From CAZQRP01 sp964596125 (GTDB lineage Bacteria; Chloroflexota; Dehalococcoidia; GIF9; UBA5629), in the NCBI GenBank assembly GCA_964596125.1, contig CAZQRP010000018.1, forward strand, positions 1 to 64,000: a DNA stretch of 64,000 nucleotides, written 5' to 3'. This document shows, piece after piece, positions 36,140 through 44,611 of the stretch. Every line of letters starts with the position of its first letter. The stretch's first letter is position 1. Below the pieces are notes generated by a model. That model saw nothing but the letters and a program-made list of their open reading frames with translations. It did no database searches and was not told the origin of the DNA. A program made the translations under genes and the position numbers.

Positions 36140-36769
36140 GTGAGTAAAGTTACAGGTCTTCGACCGGATAAAAACAAGAGGAGGATTATTGTATCTCTTG
36201 ACAGTTCCCTTTCGTTTGCCGTTGATATGGAAGTAGTAGTGGCGGCTGGCCTTCATATCGGTCAAGATTTATCCGCAGACAGGATTGAAGAATTAAAAGA
36301 GGCCAACCTTTCTCAGAAGTGCTTTGACGCTGCCTTGAATTATATAAAGTACCGTCCTAGAAGTGAGGTTGAAATAAGACAGCGGCTACGCAGACGTGGT
36401 TTTGATAACAATATAGTGAACAAAGTAATACTACGGTTGAAAGAGCAAAGGCTGATTGATGACACTGCTTTTGTTGAGTACTGGATGGACAATCGCCTTT
36501 CATTCAGTCCGCGAAGTCGGCGGCTGATAAAGTATGAACTGAGGCAAAAGGGTATAGCTGTGGAAACTGCGGATGAAGCAGTTAGTGATCTGGATGATGA
36601 AGTTAGTGCGTATAAAGCGGGACTAAAAAAGGTTCGTGTTTTTGCTGCTCTGGACTACGATGAGTTCTGCAGCCGTTTATCGAATTATCTGAAGTGGCGG
36701 GGCTTTAGCTATGAAATTATTGCCAGAGTTACAGCACGTTTATGGCAGGAACAGCAGACTTTCTCATGA
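36140..36769 (+). CDS. recX: regulatory protein RecX
   Basis: About 209 residues of three-helix repeats: 'ALNYIKYRPRSEVEIRQRLR' and 'VILRLKEQRLIDDTAFVEYW', with 'LIKYELRQKGI' in the second half. RecX modulates RecA filaments, and its position next to recA is the usual one. I chose GTG 36140 because GAGG lies 5 bases before it; an in-frame TTG at 36119 would put that site inside the gene and has no good site of its own. Confidence 0.9.
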   Translation: MSKVTGLRPDKNKRRIIVSLDSSLSFAVDMEVVVAAGLHIGQDLSADRIEELKEANLSQKCFDAALNYIKYRPRSEVEIRQRLRRRGFDNNIVNKVILRLKEQRLIDDTAFVEYWMDNRLSFSPRSRRLIKYELRQKGIAVETADEAVSDLDDEVSAYKAGLKKVRVFAALDYDEFCSRLSNYLKWRGFSYEIIARVTARLWQEQQTFS

Positions 36770-36793
36770 TAAGTTTTTGTATAAGATGTTCGG

Positions 36794-36822
36794 TTGACAC
36801 TAATCCTGTGAAAGGTTAGTAT
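36794..36822 (+). promoter_or_regulatory. sigma-70-type promoter upstream of rny
   Basis: A perfect -35 TTGACA (36794-36799) is followed after 17 bases by TAGTAT (36817-36822). This gives a leader of about 75 bases before rny and probably drives rny-ymdB-PHP. Confidence 0.55.
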
Positions 36823-36903
36823 TAAATTAAAAAGTTTAACAAAAAATTAAAAATAATTTGTGAATTATCGCCATGTGGTGTTTTATGAAAGTGAGGCAAA
36901 TAA

Positions 36904-38436
36904 ATGAGTTCATTTATAGTATATATAGTATTGACTGCGCTTCTTTTTATTTTGGGCATTGGCCTTGGATATTTTGCCAGGCAGCTACTGGCAAATCAGC
37001 AGCTCCGTGGTGCTCAGAATGAGGCAAAGAGATTACTAAATGAGGCATCGGATAAACATGAAAAGATGCTTCTTGAGGCCAGAGATGAGGCTGTTAGAGT
37101 AAGGGCAGCGGCTGAGGCCGATAGCCGCCAGCGGCGTGGTGAACTACAGAGGCTGGAAAGACGTTTTAGTCAGAAGGAAGAGAAGCTGGAGCGGAAGATG
37201 GAGTTTGTCGAACGCCGTGAACGCGATTTGGTCAACCGGGAGAAAGGCGTAGATGCAATCAAAGAACAGTTAGAAGAGTTGAGGATTAAGCAGTTACATG
37301 AGCTTGAACTCGTATCAGGGATGTCGAGCAGTGAAGCTAAGCAAAAACTGATGGAAGCGGTAGAGGACGAGATTCGTGAAGACGCATCACGGCGTGTTAG
37401 AGAGTGGGAATCCCGGATAAAGGATGAGATAGACGATAAAGCTCGTGAAATTCTTGCTACGGCTATACAGCGTTGTGCCACTGATGTAGTATCAGAAAAA
37501 ACGGTATCGGTTGTTCCGTTGCCCAGCGATGAGATGAAGGGACGGCTTATCGGTCGTGAGGGCCGTAATATTCGGGCACTGGAACAGGCTACAGGCGTTG
37601 ATCTTATCATCGATGACACTCCGGAGACGGTTACCATCTCCAGTTTCGATCCCCTCAGGCGCGAAGTATCAAGAGTAGCTTTAACTAATCTTATTCTCGA
37701 TGGTCGTATCCATCCGGCCAGGATTGAAGAGGTGGTGGAAAAGGCTAAAAGCGAGGTTGAGGCTACGATTCGTAATGAAGGAGAACTGGCAGCACGTGAG
37801 GCCGGGGTACAGGGACTGCACCCCGAGTTAATTAGACTGCTCGGCAAGCTTAAGTTTAGGACAAGTTATGGTCAGAATGTATTAACTCATAGCCTGGAAG
37901 TAGCCCACCTGGCAGGGATGCTGGCCGCGGAGATCGGTGCGGATGTCATGCGTGCTAAAAAAAGTGCGTTACTTCATGATATTGGTAAGGCAGTGGACCA
38001 TGAAGTGGAAGGCCCCCATGCGTTAATCGGCGCTAATCTAGCTCGTCAATGGGATAAGTCTAAAGAGGTGGCTCAGGCTATTGCCGAGCATCACGGCGAA
38101 GCTAATACAACCAGTGATCTTGGCTTCATTGTGGCTACAGCCGATGCCATAAGCGGGTCCAGGTTGGGGGCTCGACGTGAATCTTTGGAGCAGTACTTGA
38201 AGAGAATCGAGACCCTGGAAAGCGTGGCTAATAGTTTTCCTGGAGTGGAAAAGGCTTTTGCTATTCAAGCAGGTCGAGAAGTGCGTATTTTGGTTAAACC
38301 GGACGAGATAGATGATCTGGGGGCAATGCGACTGGCCCGGGATATTGTAAAAAAGATACAGGATAGTCTGGATTATCCTGGCCAGATTAAAATAACTGTG
38401 ATGAGGGAGACCAGGGCAGTGGATTATGCCAAATAA
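36904..38436 (+). CDS. rny: ribonuclease Y
   Basis: 510 residues. An N-terminal membrane anchor ('FIVYIVLTALLFILGIGLGY') is followed by a long charged coiled coil (about 30-190), a KH domain ('GRLIGREGRNIRALEQATGV') and an HD domain with 'LTHSLEVAHLAGMLAAEIG' and 'SALLHDIGKAVDHEVEG'. Endoribonuclease initiating mRNA decay at the membrane. The next gene, ymdB, begins 18 bases later; rny-ymdB adjacency is widespread in Gram-positive and related bacteria. Confidence 0.97.
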   Translation: MSSFIVYIVLTALLFILGIGLGYFARQLLANQQLRGAQNEAKRLLNEASDKHEKMLLEARDEAVRVRAAAEADSRQRRGELQRLERRFSQKEEKLERKMEFVERRERDLVNREKGVDAIKEQLEELRIKQLHELELVSGMSSSEAKQKLMEAVEDEIREDASRRVREWESRIKDEIDDKAREILATAIQRCATDVVSEKTVSVVPLPSDEMKGRLIGREGRNIRALEQATGVDLIIDDTPETVTISSFDPLRREVSRVALTNLILDGRIHPARIEEVVEKAKSEVEATIRNEGELAAREAGVQGLHPELIRLLGKLKFRTSYGQNVLTHSLEVAHLAGMLAAEIGADVMRAKKSALLHDIGKAVDHEVEGPHALIGANLARQWDKSKEVAQAIAEHHGEANTTSDLGFIVATADAISGSRLGARRESLEQYLKRIETLESVANSFPGVEKAFAIQAGREVRILVKPDEIDDLGAMRLARDIVKKIQDSLDYPGQIKITVMRETRAVDYAK

Positions 38437-38454
38437 GCAGCGTAAGGAAAAGTA

Positions 38455-39225
38455 TTGCGCGTATTAATGATCGGCGACATTGTTGGTAAGCCTGGCAGAA
38501 GAGCAGTACAAGAGTTTCTGCCAGGCTTACGTCATGAATATAGAATTGACCTGGTAGTAGCCAACGGGGAAAATGCTGCCGGTGGATTGGGTATTACATC
38601 TAATGTGGCGGAAGAGGTCCTTGACTATACTGTTGACGTGATAACCACTGGAAACCACATCTGGGCCAAGAGAGAGATTATTCCTTATCTTGACGGCGAG
38701 TTGCCCATCATCCGTCCGTATAATTTTCCCCCCGGTGCTCCGGGACGCGGCTATTTATTAACCAAAGGTGTACTGGTAGTTAATTTGGTAGGACGTGTTT
38801 TTATGGGAGAATCAGATTGTCCTTTTAGAGCTATGGATTGCCTGCTGTCGGAAATAAAAGGTAAGACCAACATAATTATCGTTGATTTCCATGCGGAGGC
38901 TACTTCAGAAAAGATGGCTATGGGAAGATATCTTGATGGTCGGGTCAGCGCATTACTTGGCACGCATACTCATATCGGTACTATAGATACCTGTATATTA
39001 CCCGGGGGTACTGCTTATGTAACTGATGTGGGCATGGTTGGTCCTGTAGATTCCATTATTGGTGATGATGTCGAATCGGTGCTTCATAGCTTTTTAACCA
39101 GAATGCCTCATCGTCTTTCAGTTGGCAAAGGAAGTGCTGTCTTTAATGCAGTCCTGGTTGAGGTTGATAAAGCCAGTGGTCTGGCAGTAGATATTCAGCG
39201 AATCCAGAGGAATGAGGAGTACTAG
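38455..39225 (+). CDS. ymdB: YmdB-type metallophosphoesterase
   Basis: 256 residues, TTG start with AAGGAAA upstream. Metal-binding motifs are 'MIGDIVGKPGRRAV', 'VVANGENAAGG', 'TTGNHIWAKREI', 'VDFHAEATSEK' and 'LLGTHTHIGT', matching the TIGR00282/YmdB family (2',3'-cyclic nucleotide phosphodiesterase in Bacillus, influencing biofilm and motility decisions). Coupled with rny upstream; the PHP gene starts one base after its stop codon. Confidence 0.94.
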   Translation: MRVLMIGDIVGKPGRRAVQEFLPGLRHEYRIDLVVANGENAAGGLGITSNVAEEVLDYTVDVITTGNHIWAKREIIPYLDGELPIIRPYNFPPGAPGRGYLLTKGVLVVNLVGRVFMGESDCPFRAMDCLLSEIKGKTNIIIVDFHAEATSEKMAMGRYLDGRVSALLGTHTHIGTIDTCILPGGTAYVTDVGMVGPVDSIIGDDVESVLHSFLTRMPHRLSVGKGSAVFNAVLVEVDKASGLAVDIQRIQRNEEY

Positions 39226-40074
39226 TTGAAAGCCGACCTCCATTTGCATACATCTGCTTCTGATGGAAGGTTGGAACCAGGGGAGTTGGTTGATGTAGCG
39301 GTAAAGGCCGGACTTGATGTTATTGCTATTACTGACCATGATACCGTAGATGGAATTGTTCCTGCTCTGGCTGCTGCCAAAGCGTTTCCATCACTGGAGG
39401 TGATTCCAGGCGTAGAGGTCAATACCGATGTCCCGCGTGGTGAGGTGCATATTTTAGGCTATTTCATTGATTATACGGATAAAAACCTGGCCGTTACTTT
39501 ACAGGAACTGCGTGATTCACGAGAGGGACGAGCATTGAAGATGATTTCTAAGCTTAGTAGTTTGGGTATGAAAATACAGTGGAAAAGAGTGCGAGAGATT
39601 GCGCAGGGTGGTTCTATAGGTCGGCCTCATATAGCGCAGGCGCTTCTAGAAGCCGGTTATATTTCTTCGCTTAAAGAGGCTTTCGATCAGTATATTGGTC
39701 GTAATGGCCCGGCTTACGTGGAGCGAAAAAAAGTACTCCCGGTGGAGGCGGTTAAGCTGATTACTGCTGCTCACGGTTTGCCGGTATTAGCTCATCCGGC
39801 CGGTATTGAAGATCTAGATAAGCTGCTTTCAGATCTAATGGACGCTGGACTGGTGGGGATGGAAATATATTGCAGTTCTTATACGCCGGATGATATCAGC
39901 AGGCTAAACAAAATCGCAAAGCAGAATGGACTTATCGTTACCGGCGGTACCGATTATCATGCTTTTAACGATGGTATGGAGGCTATGATTGGAGAGGCGC
40001 TTACACCGCCGCAATCAGTTGCACGATTATTTTCTCTGGCTAGTAAGCATAGTCTGGAACTGATGAAACGATAG
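39226..40074 (+). CDS. PHP-domain phosphoesterase
   Basis: 282 residues, TTG start immediately after the ymdB stop. The PHP metal site is visible: 'DLHLHTSASDGRLEPGELV', 'AITDHDTVDGI', 'GVEVNTD', 'VHILGYFID', 'RPHIAQALL', 'VLAHPAG' and 'GGTDYHAFN'. This length and pattern fit the YciV/RnaAM group of 3',5'-nucleoside bisphosphate phosphatases or 5'-3' RNA trimming exonucleases, in keeping with RNase Y and YmdB next door. The three genes look like one RNA-turnover operon (inference). Confidence 0.92.
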   Translation: MKADLHLHTSASDGRLEPGELVDVAVKAGLDVIAITDHDTVDGIVPALAAAKAFPSLEVIPGVEVNTDVPRGEVHILGYFIDYTDKNLAVTLQELRDSREGRALKMISKLSSLGMKIQWKRVREIAQGGSIGRPHIAQALLEAGYISSLKEAFDQYIGRNGPAYVERKKVLPVEAVKLITAAHGLPVLAHPAGIEDLDKLLSDLMDAGLVGMEIYCSSYTPDDISRLNKIAKQNGLIVTGGTDYHAFNDGMEAMIGEALTPPQSVARLFSLASKHSLELMKR

Positions 40075-40106
40075 TACTATCTGAATGAGATATCTGGTCA
40101 AACGGA

Positions 40107-40589
40107 ATGCAATGTGCTAAGCACCCATCGGTAGAGACGAATCTCACATGCGGGAAATGTGGCACACCTATTTGCCCGAAGTGTATGATTCAGGCTCCTG
40201 TCGGAATACGCTGTGCCGAGTGCGCCAAACTGAAAACACTGCCTACATATCAGGTTTCGCTGGCGTATTATCTTAGGGCTATTGGGGCTGGTGTCGGTAT
40301 TGCACTGGTCTGTGGATTTGCCTGGTTTGTGTTAAATACTATATTACCCTTTTTCTTCCTGCGTCTTTTCATTGCTGCCGGTGCGGGTTATGCCATCGGC
40401 GAGGTCATTAGCCTTTCGGTTAATCGTAAGCGTGGTACCGGCTTATCCATTGTCGGTGGTATAAGTACTACCTTATGTTTTGCTATTGCTAATGTGGTTT
40501 TTACTCCCTGGATCGGCCTCATGTCTATTCTCTTGAGTTTACTTGGGCTGGCAGTGGCCATCTTTATGGCAGTTGTTCGATTGCGTTGA
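40107..40589 (+). CDS. B-box-type zinc-finger membrane protein
   Basis: 160 residues. The N-terminal metal-binding region 'CAKHPSVETNLTCGKCGTPI' continues as 'CPKCMIQAPVGIRCAEC', the B-box-like finger seen in front of many bacterial rhomboid-like membrane proteins. About four hydrophobic segments follow, too few for a complete rhomboid, and no G-x-S motif is seen. Function unknown; possibly membrane stress sensing. It follows the PHP gene by 33 bases. Confidence 0.75.
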   Translation: MQCAKHPSVETNLTCGKCGTPICPKCMIQAPVGIRCAECAKLKTLPTYQVSLAYYLRAIGAGVGIALVCGFAWFVLNTILPFFFLRLFIAAGAGYAIGEVISLSVNRKRGTGLSIVGGISTTLCFAIANVVFTPWIGLMSILLSLLGLAVAIFMAVVRLR

Positions 40590-40640
40590 AATTCCGGTCA
40601 TATCCTGTCATATTGAGGACATGTTAATGAGAGGATATGG

Positions 40641-40665
40641 AACATGGAAGCAGCATGTTTGTTTT
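40641..40665 (+). terminator. candidate terminator before the insertion element
   Basis: AACATG (40641-40646) and CATGTT (40654-40659) form a short hairpin followed by TGTTTT. It would end the rny-side operon just before the insertion element. A weaker repeat, CATATCCT/AGGATATG (40599-40606 and 40632-40639), lies upstream. Confidence 0.35.
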
Positions 40666-40708
40666 AAGGTTAAATGCCTATCTTGTTAACTCAGAAAACC
40701 AGTAACCC

Positions 40709-40975
40709 CTATATCAGTTTGTCCTCTATATCCTCTTTAGTCTTATATCTACGGTATGACTTAGCAAATAGAACACAGAAGACAATTGACAATAGCAAGA
40801 GAATTACAGACACACCCCATATTCCGAATGCTGCACACCTGTAGCCTAAATCACATACATAAAATCCTAGCCAGCAAGAATTAATAGAAGCAAGAAGCAA
40901 TCCAATGGCAAATGCTCCCAATGCTGTTAGAGTCATGATGCGATTTATTATATTCCTGCAATAATCGTACTGCAA
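40709..40975 (-). CDS. small membrane protein carried in the IS1595-type element
   Basis: Up to 88 residues from a TTG at 40975, or 75 from ATG 40936. Two hydrophobic segments ('ALGAFAIGLLLASI' and 'IWGVSVILLLLSIVFCVLFA') end in a basic tail. No family recognised. It begins 11 bases after the transposase stop on the same strand and lies wholly inside the inverted ends, so it is a passenger rather than a host gene. It could alternatively be a by-product of the element's end region. Confidence 0.45.
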   Translation of the reverse strand: MQYDYCRNIINRIMTLTALGAFAIGLLLASINSCWLGFYVCDLGYRCAAFGIWGVSVILLLLSIVFCVLFAKSYRRYKTKEDIEDKLI

Positions 40976-40986
40976 TCATTTATTCC

Positions 40987-41979
40987 TTACAACATTGCCT
41001 TAATACTCACGCTTGTAGCATTATCAATGTTAATGCCGTATATTTGTTTTCTTTTGTTTGGATTAGTAGGATGTTTCCACTTCCCATCTTTAGCAACGCT
41101 ATACAATCCTTTATAAGTAGGTCCTAATCGTTGAGTACCTAATCCGAGCGCCGTTTGAAAAGCGGCCATTGGAGTTTTCCTACGATTGAATCTGAAGGTA
41201 AACTCGTTCAAATATGCCTGTAAATGCTGTTTGCTCACTGCTCCATGATGAGTACCTAATAACCAAGTCTTCAGATTAGAAAACACTCTATGAATATGTG
41301 GCAAATCAGTTACAACGCTATGTTTGTAACCCGCTTTAGCAAGACCAGAGTAGCTAGGCCAATCATCTGTTTTAACGGTTGAACCTAATTCGACATTCGA
41401 CTTAATGAAGCTAAGTAATGTAAATCCTGATGCATTCGGAATTACTTTGAGACGGAGACGATTGGCGTACTTACCTCTAATGTCTACTGCTCCTACTACC
41501 AGAACCTTGTTTTCTGCTCCTCTACCACGCTTGCCTGCTTTCTCTCCACCTATATAGCTTTCGTCTACTTCGATTATGCCAGTGAGCTTATCTCTGCCTT
41601 TTCTGACTGTTCCCGCACGTAATTTGTGCAACATATTGAAAGCAGTCTCATAGTTATTCAATCCTACCTGTCGTTGAAACTGTACAGCCGATATACCAGG
41701 AGTATGTGTAGTGACAAGATATGCAGCCTGAAACCATTTAGTCAAGGGTGTTTTTGAGCGATGCATCACTGTACCCGCCGTAACAGAAACCTGATAGCTA
41801 CATTTCTTACACTGTAGTAGTTTTCTAGTAGGAATCCAGTAGTATTCCTTGTGACCACATCTTGGACATACAAAGCCATCAGGCCATCTCGATTGTATTA
41901 GGAATTTCAGGCAGTTCTCTTCAGTTGAGAATTGCTTCTGGAAGTCAAATACTGTTTTGGGAAAGCTAGACCTCGCCAT
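40987..41979 (-). CDS. IS1595-family transposase (ISXO2-like DDE)
   Basis: 330 residues. The N-terminal zinc ribbon is 'FVCPRCGHKEYYWIP' plus 'LLQCKKCSYQVSVTAGTVMH'. The ISXO2-like DDE domain starts with 'TGIIEVDESYIGGEKAGKRG' (first Asp), then 'STVKTDDWPSYSGLAKAGYK' (second Asp) and a late acidic/Asn position in 'YLNEFTFRFNRRKTPMAAFQ'. The frame is uninterrupted. Its start overlaps the end of the passenger at 41966-42604 by 14 bases, suggesting translational coupling. Confidence 0.93.
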   Translation of the reverse strand: MARSSFPKTVFDFQKQFSTEENCLKFLIQSRWPDGFVCPRCGHKEYYWIPTRKLLQCKKCSYQVSVTAGTVMHRSKTPLTKWFQAAYLVTTHTPGISAVQFQRQVGLNNYETAFNMLHKLRAGTVRKGRDKLTGIIEVDESYIGGEKAGKRGRGAENKVLVVGAVDIRGKYANRLRLKVIPNASGFTLLSFIKSNVELGSTVKTDDWPSYSGLAKAGYKHSVVTDLPHIHRVFSNLKTWLLGTHHGAVSKQHLQAYLNEFTFRFNRRKTPMAAFQTALGLGTQRLGPTYKGLYSVAKDGKWKHPTNPNKRKQIYGINIDNATSVSIKAML

Positions 41980-42604
41980 CTATAATTCTCTCCACATCAA
42001 GCTTGAATGACTTAACTTTTAGAGTCTTATTTATTCCTCTAAGAAATACATTTCCCGCATTTATCGGTTTACAAAGAACAACATTACCCAACTTTGGGAA
42101 AATATCACTCCATCCTACAAGCTCGTATTTTTTGTTTTCTATCTTTCCCGAAGGGAGTATATACCATATTGGTTCTCCGCAATGATAACTCAGGTTATAC
42201 GCTTTCTTTCTACCTATGTTCTCAGTGCTTTTTAGTTTTACTAAAATATTTTCACAGTTTAGCGCCAGTCCTTCTAAATCATCTTGATTCCAGCATGACA
42301 GCAGAATGTCTAAAGCAATTTTATACCTTGTATATTTACCACTAACTTCAATGACTTTTATATTACCTTCTGGAACAAGCTTATATATAGGGTGAAATCT
42401 ATACCAGTAAGAAGCATTCCTAAACATGATAAATCCCTCCCTGAGCAAGGGAATTATGTTCTTGATAAATTTTCGTAGGAAATCTCTTATTGCCTTCTTG
42501 AATAAACTTGAAAGTACAAAAGATATTATTATCCCTACAACAATTTTCGTAATTGATATGTCGAGGCTGGAAAACCAAGTTATGATAGAATTGATAAAAG
42601 ACAC
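41966..42604 (-). CDS. passenger protein of the IS1595-type element, unknown function
   Basis: 212 residues from GTG 42604, 18 bases inside the right-hand inverted repeat. One N-terminal hydrophobic segment ('IVVGIIISFVLSSLF') is followed by a basic stretch and a soluble domain with 'CGEPIWYILPSGKIENKKYE' and 'CKPINAGNVFLRGINKTLKV'. I do not recognise the family. Its 3' end overlaps the transposase start. Because it lies inside the element and is likely expressed from the element's end, it may help transposition or benefit the host. Confidence 0.6.
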   Translation of the reverse strand: MSFINSIITWFSSLDISITKIVVGIIISFVLSSLFKKAIRDFLRKFIKNIIPLLREGFIMFRNASYWYRFHPIYKLVPEGNIKVIEVSGKYTRYKIALDILLSCWNQDDLEGLALNCENILVKLKSTENIGRKKAYNLSYHCGEPIWYILPSGKIENKKYELVGWSDIFPKLGNVVLCKPINAGNVFLRGINKTLKVKSFKLDVERIIDGEV

Positions 42605-42694
42605 GTAATATTATAGCAAACTTCTGAGGCAACCAGATAGGCATATAAGGTTAATACCATTACGATGAGGCAACCTGCCTCATTAGCTCGCGCT

Positions 42695-42877
42695 TCACGT
42701 AGGACTGGTTGGAGCACAGGACTGGCTCGGCGAGCCCGTAGAGAATAAGGAAAAGACTCTTTTAGGGTGTTCTGATCTGCATCTGGGACATTTGATCTTA
42801 TCATCATTATCGGATAATCCGCGGCGAAGTTCGAACTTTTCACCGCATTTTATACATTCATATTCATAAATTGGCAA
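42695..42877 (-). CDS. FmdB-family zinc ribbon protein, short copy
   Basis: 60 residues with 'MPIYEYECIKCGEKFELRRG' and 'IKCPRCRSEHPKRVFSLF', the same zinc-ribbon signature as the copy at 33844-34077 but without its cysteine-rich tail. A good GGAGGTG site lies upstream. The IS1595-type element inserted about 50 bases downstream of its stop, apparently without breaking it. Confidence 0.85.
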   Translation of the reverse strand: MPIYEYECIKCGEKFELRRGLSDNDDKIKCPRCRSEHPKRVFSLFSTGSPSQSCAPTSPT

Positions 42878-43006
42878 AGCTCAGCACCTCCTTCATTTCC
42901 CCTCTCAGTACTTTTTTAATGCTCTCTTTTACGATGTCTAAATGTTGTTACCATAATTATATATCACTGTATTATAAAAGTCAGATAATAACTTGAAGCC
43001 GGTATA

Positions 43007-43846
43007 TCAGTTTATGGAATCTGCTTCCTGCACCTTGTTCTGTCCTCTCCGCAGCCTGGAAAAGGCGAAGGTTATGAGTAGTGTACTGCCGCTGAGTAAT
43101 ATAATAGTAGCTCCGGAGGCCATGTCGAGTTCGAAGGAGAGCCATAGTCCGCCGAAAGTGAAAACTGCGCCGAAGAGGATGGCCAGTAGCATCATCTTAC
43201 GCAGGTCATAGGTAAATTGCTTGGCTAGTGCGGCCGGAATGGTAAGCAGAGCAATGACCAGGATAATTCCAACCACCCGAATCAATACAACAACCGTCAG
43301 CGCAATCATACAGAGCAGGAGAAGATATAATGATTCAACTGGTATTCCCAGCACCGTGCCGAATTCTTCGTCGAAGGATAGAGCCAGGAACTCTTTATAC
43401 AGTGCTATAACGATTACTACTATGATAGTGTCAAGGACCACCATAAGCAGCAGATCTGATAATGGCACCGTTAAAATATTGCCGAATAAATAGCTGAACA
43501 GGTCCGGAGCGTAACCGGGCGCCAGGCCAATGAAGATTATCCCCATTGCCATTCCCATAGCCCATACTATTCCGATAGCAGTGTCTTCCGGTAGTCTCGT
43601 TTTCCTGGTGATTAGTCCCATTCCCAGTGCAGATGCCAGGGCGAAGAACGTGGCTCCGAGAACGGGACTTATCCCTGCCAGGTATCCCAGCCCGATTCCA
43701 CCGAAGGAAGCATGGGCAATACCGCCGCTGATGAACACAATCTTTTTAACTACTACATAAACACCGATAATTCCGCAGGCGACAGCGGCTAAAAGACCGG
43801 CTGCTAGTGCATGACGCATAAACTCGTACTGTAGCGCTTCGAACAT
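43007..43846 (-). CDS. znuB: zinc/manganese ABC transporter permease
   Basis: 279 residues, eight or nine hydrophobic helices, ABC-3 family: 'EFMRHALAAGLLAAVACGII' at the N-terminus, 'GGIAHASFGGIGLGYLAGIS' (the cytoplasmic coupling-loop region) and 'VVLIRVVGIILVIALLTIPA'. It imports Zn or Mn with the ATPase encoded 4 bases upstream and the binding protein before that. It is last in znuA-znuC-znuB on the minus strand. Confidence 0.93.
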   Translation of the reverse strand: MFEALQYEFMRHALAAGLLAAVACGIIGVYVVVKKIVFISGGIAHASFGGIGLGYLAGISPVLGATFFALASALGMGLITRKTRLPEDTAIGIVWAMGMAMGIIFIGLAPGYAPDLFSYLFGNILTVPLSDLLLMVVLDTIIVVIVIALYKEFLALSFDEEFGTVLGIPVESLYLLLLCMIALTVVVLIRVVGIILVIALLTIPAALAKQFTYDLRKMMLLAILFGAVFTFGGLWLSFELDMASGATIILLSGSTLLITFAFSRLRRGQNKVQEADSIN

Positions 43847-43850
43847 TCTT

Positions 43851-44609
43851 TTAATGCTCCTTCAGAATCCGGTGGGGGACGGTACCATGGGCTATCATCT
43901 GAACTGGGCATTTATAGGTGGCTTCCAGTATTTCGGTATCTATTTCCTTCGAACCGTGATAGAAAAGCTGGTGGTTAAGGCAGGCGATCTTATCTACATA
44001 GATCGATATGGCACTGATATCATGTGATACCATAACTATGGCCATCTTTTGTTTAAGGTCTTTTAAAAGTTCGTACAGCTCCGTTTGCATTGTTGGGTCT
44101 ACACTGGCTGTTGGTTCATCAAGAAGCAATAACCTGGGCTCGGTTGCCAGTGCACGGGCTATGAATACCCTCTGCTGCTCGCCACCTGAAAGCTTTCCTA
44201 TCTGTCGATACTCGTAATCCAGCATGCCTACTGTTTGCAGGGACTGTCTGGCCACTCTTTTATCTTCATCGCTGTATCGTTTGAACAGTCCTGCTTTTCC
44301 AAAACGTCCCATCAGTACCACCTGCCAGACACTTATGGGGAAATCATGATCGAAAAGATTATGCTGGGGGATGTAACCGATGTTATTTCTGCTGCTTTCG
44401 GGTAAACTCCCTAACACCGAGACTCTACCATGGTTCGGCGTTATCAGCCCGAGGATGACTTTAAGCAGTGTGGTTTTACCTCCACCATTGGGTCCGATTA
44501 TACCGAGGAAGTCATCATGTTCTACAGATAGGGTAATGCCTTCCAGCACAGGTATACTGTTAACATATACCCATATATCTTCCAGTTTCACGACTTCATT
44601 CTGAACCAT
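43851..44609 (-). CDS. znuC: zinc/manganese ABC transporter ATP-binding protein
   Basis: 252 residues with Walker A 'GPNGGGKTTLLKVILG', signature 'LSGGEQQRVFIARALA', Walker B 'LLLLDEPTASVDP' and H-loop 'MVSHD'. The order and tight spacing (2 bases after znuA, 4 before znuB) identify the metal-importer ATPase. Confidence 0.94.
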   Translation of the reverse strand: MVQNEVVKLEDIWVYVNSIPVLEGITLSVEHDDFLGIIGPNGGGKTTLLKVILGLITPNHGRVSVLGSLPESSRNNIGYIPQHNLFDHDFPISVWQVVLMGRFGKAGLFKRYSDEDKRVARQSLQTVGMLDYEYRQIGKLSGGEQQRVFIARALATEPRLLLLDEPTASVDPTMQTELYELLKDLKQKMAIVMVSHDISAISIYVDKIACLNHQLFYHGSKEIDTEILEATYKCPVQMIAHGTVPHRILKEH

Positions 44610-44611
44610 GG

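Larger units (their letters stand above)
40673..42645. mobile_element. IS1595-family insertion element with two passenger genes
   Basis: The ends are imperfect inverted repeats: 40674-40696 and 42622-42644 match at 20 of 23 positions when one is reversed. They are flanked by an identical 8-base direct repeat, TAAGGTTA, at 40665-40672 and 42646-42653, the target-site duplication length reported for IS1595 elements. Boundaries may shift by one base, because the flanking identity extends to 9 bases. Inside, all on the minus strand, are a 212-residue passenger, the transposase, and an 88-residue small membrane protein. Intact ends, an identical duplication and an open transposase frame indicate recent insertion. 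Confidence 0.85.
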
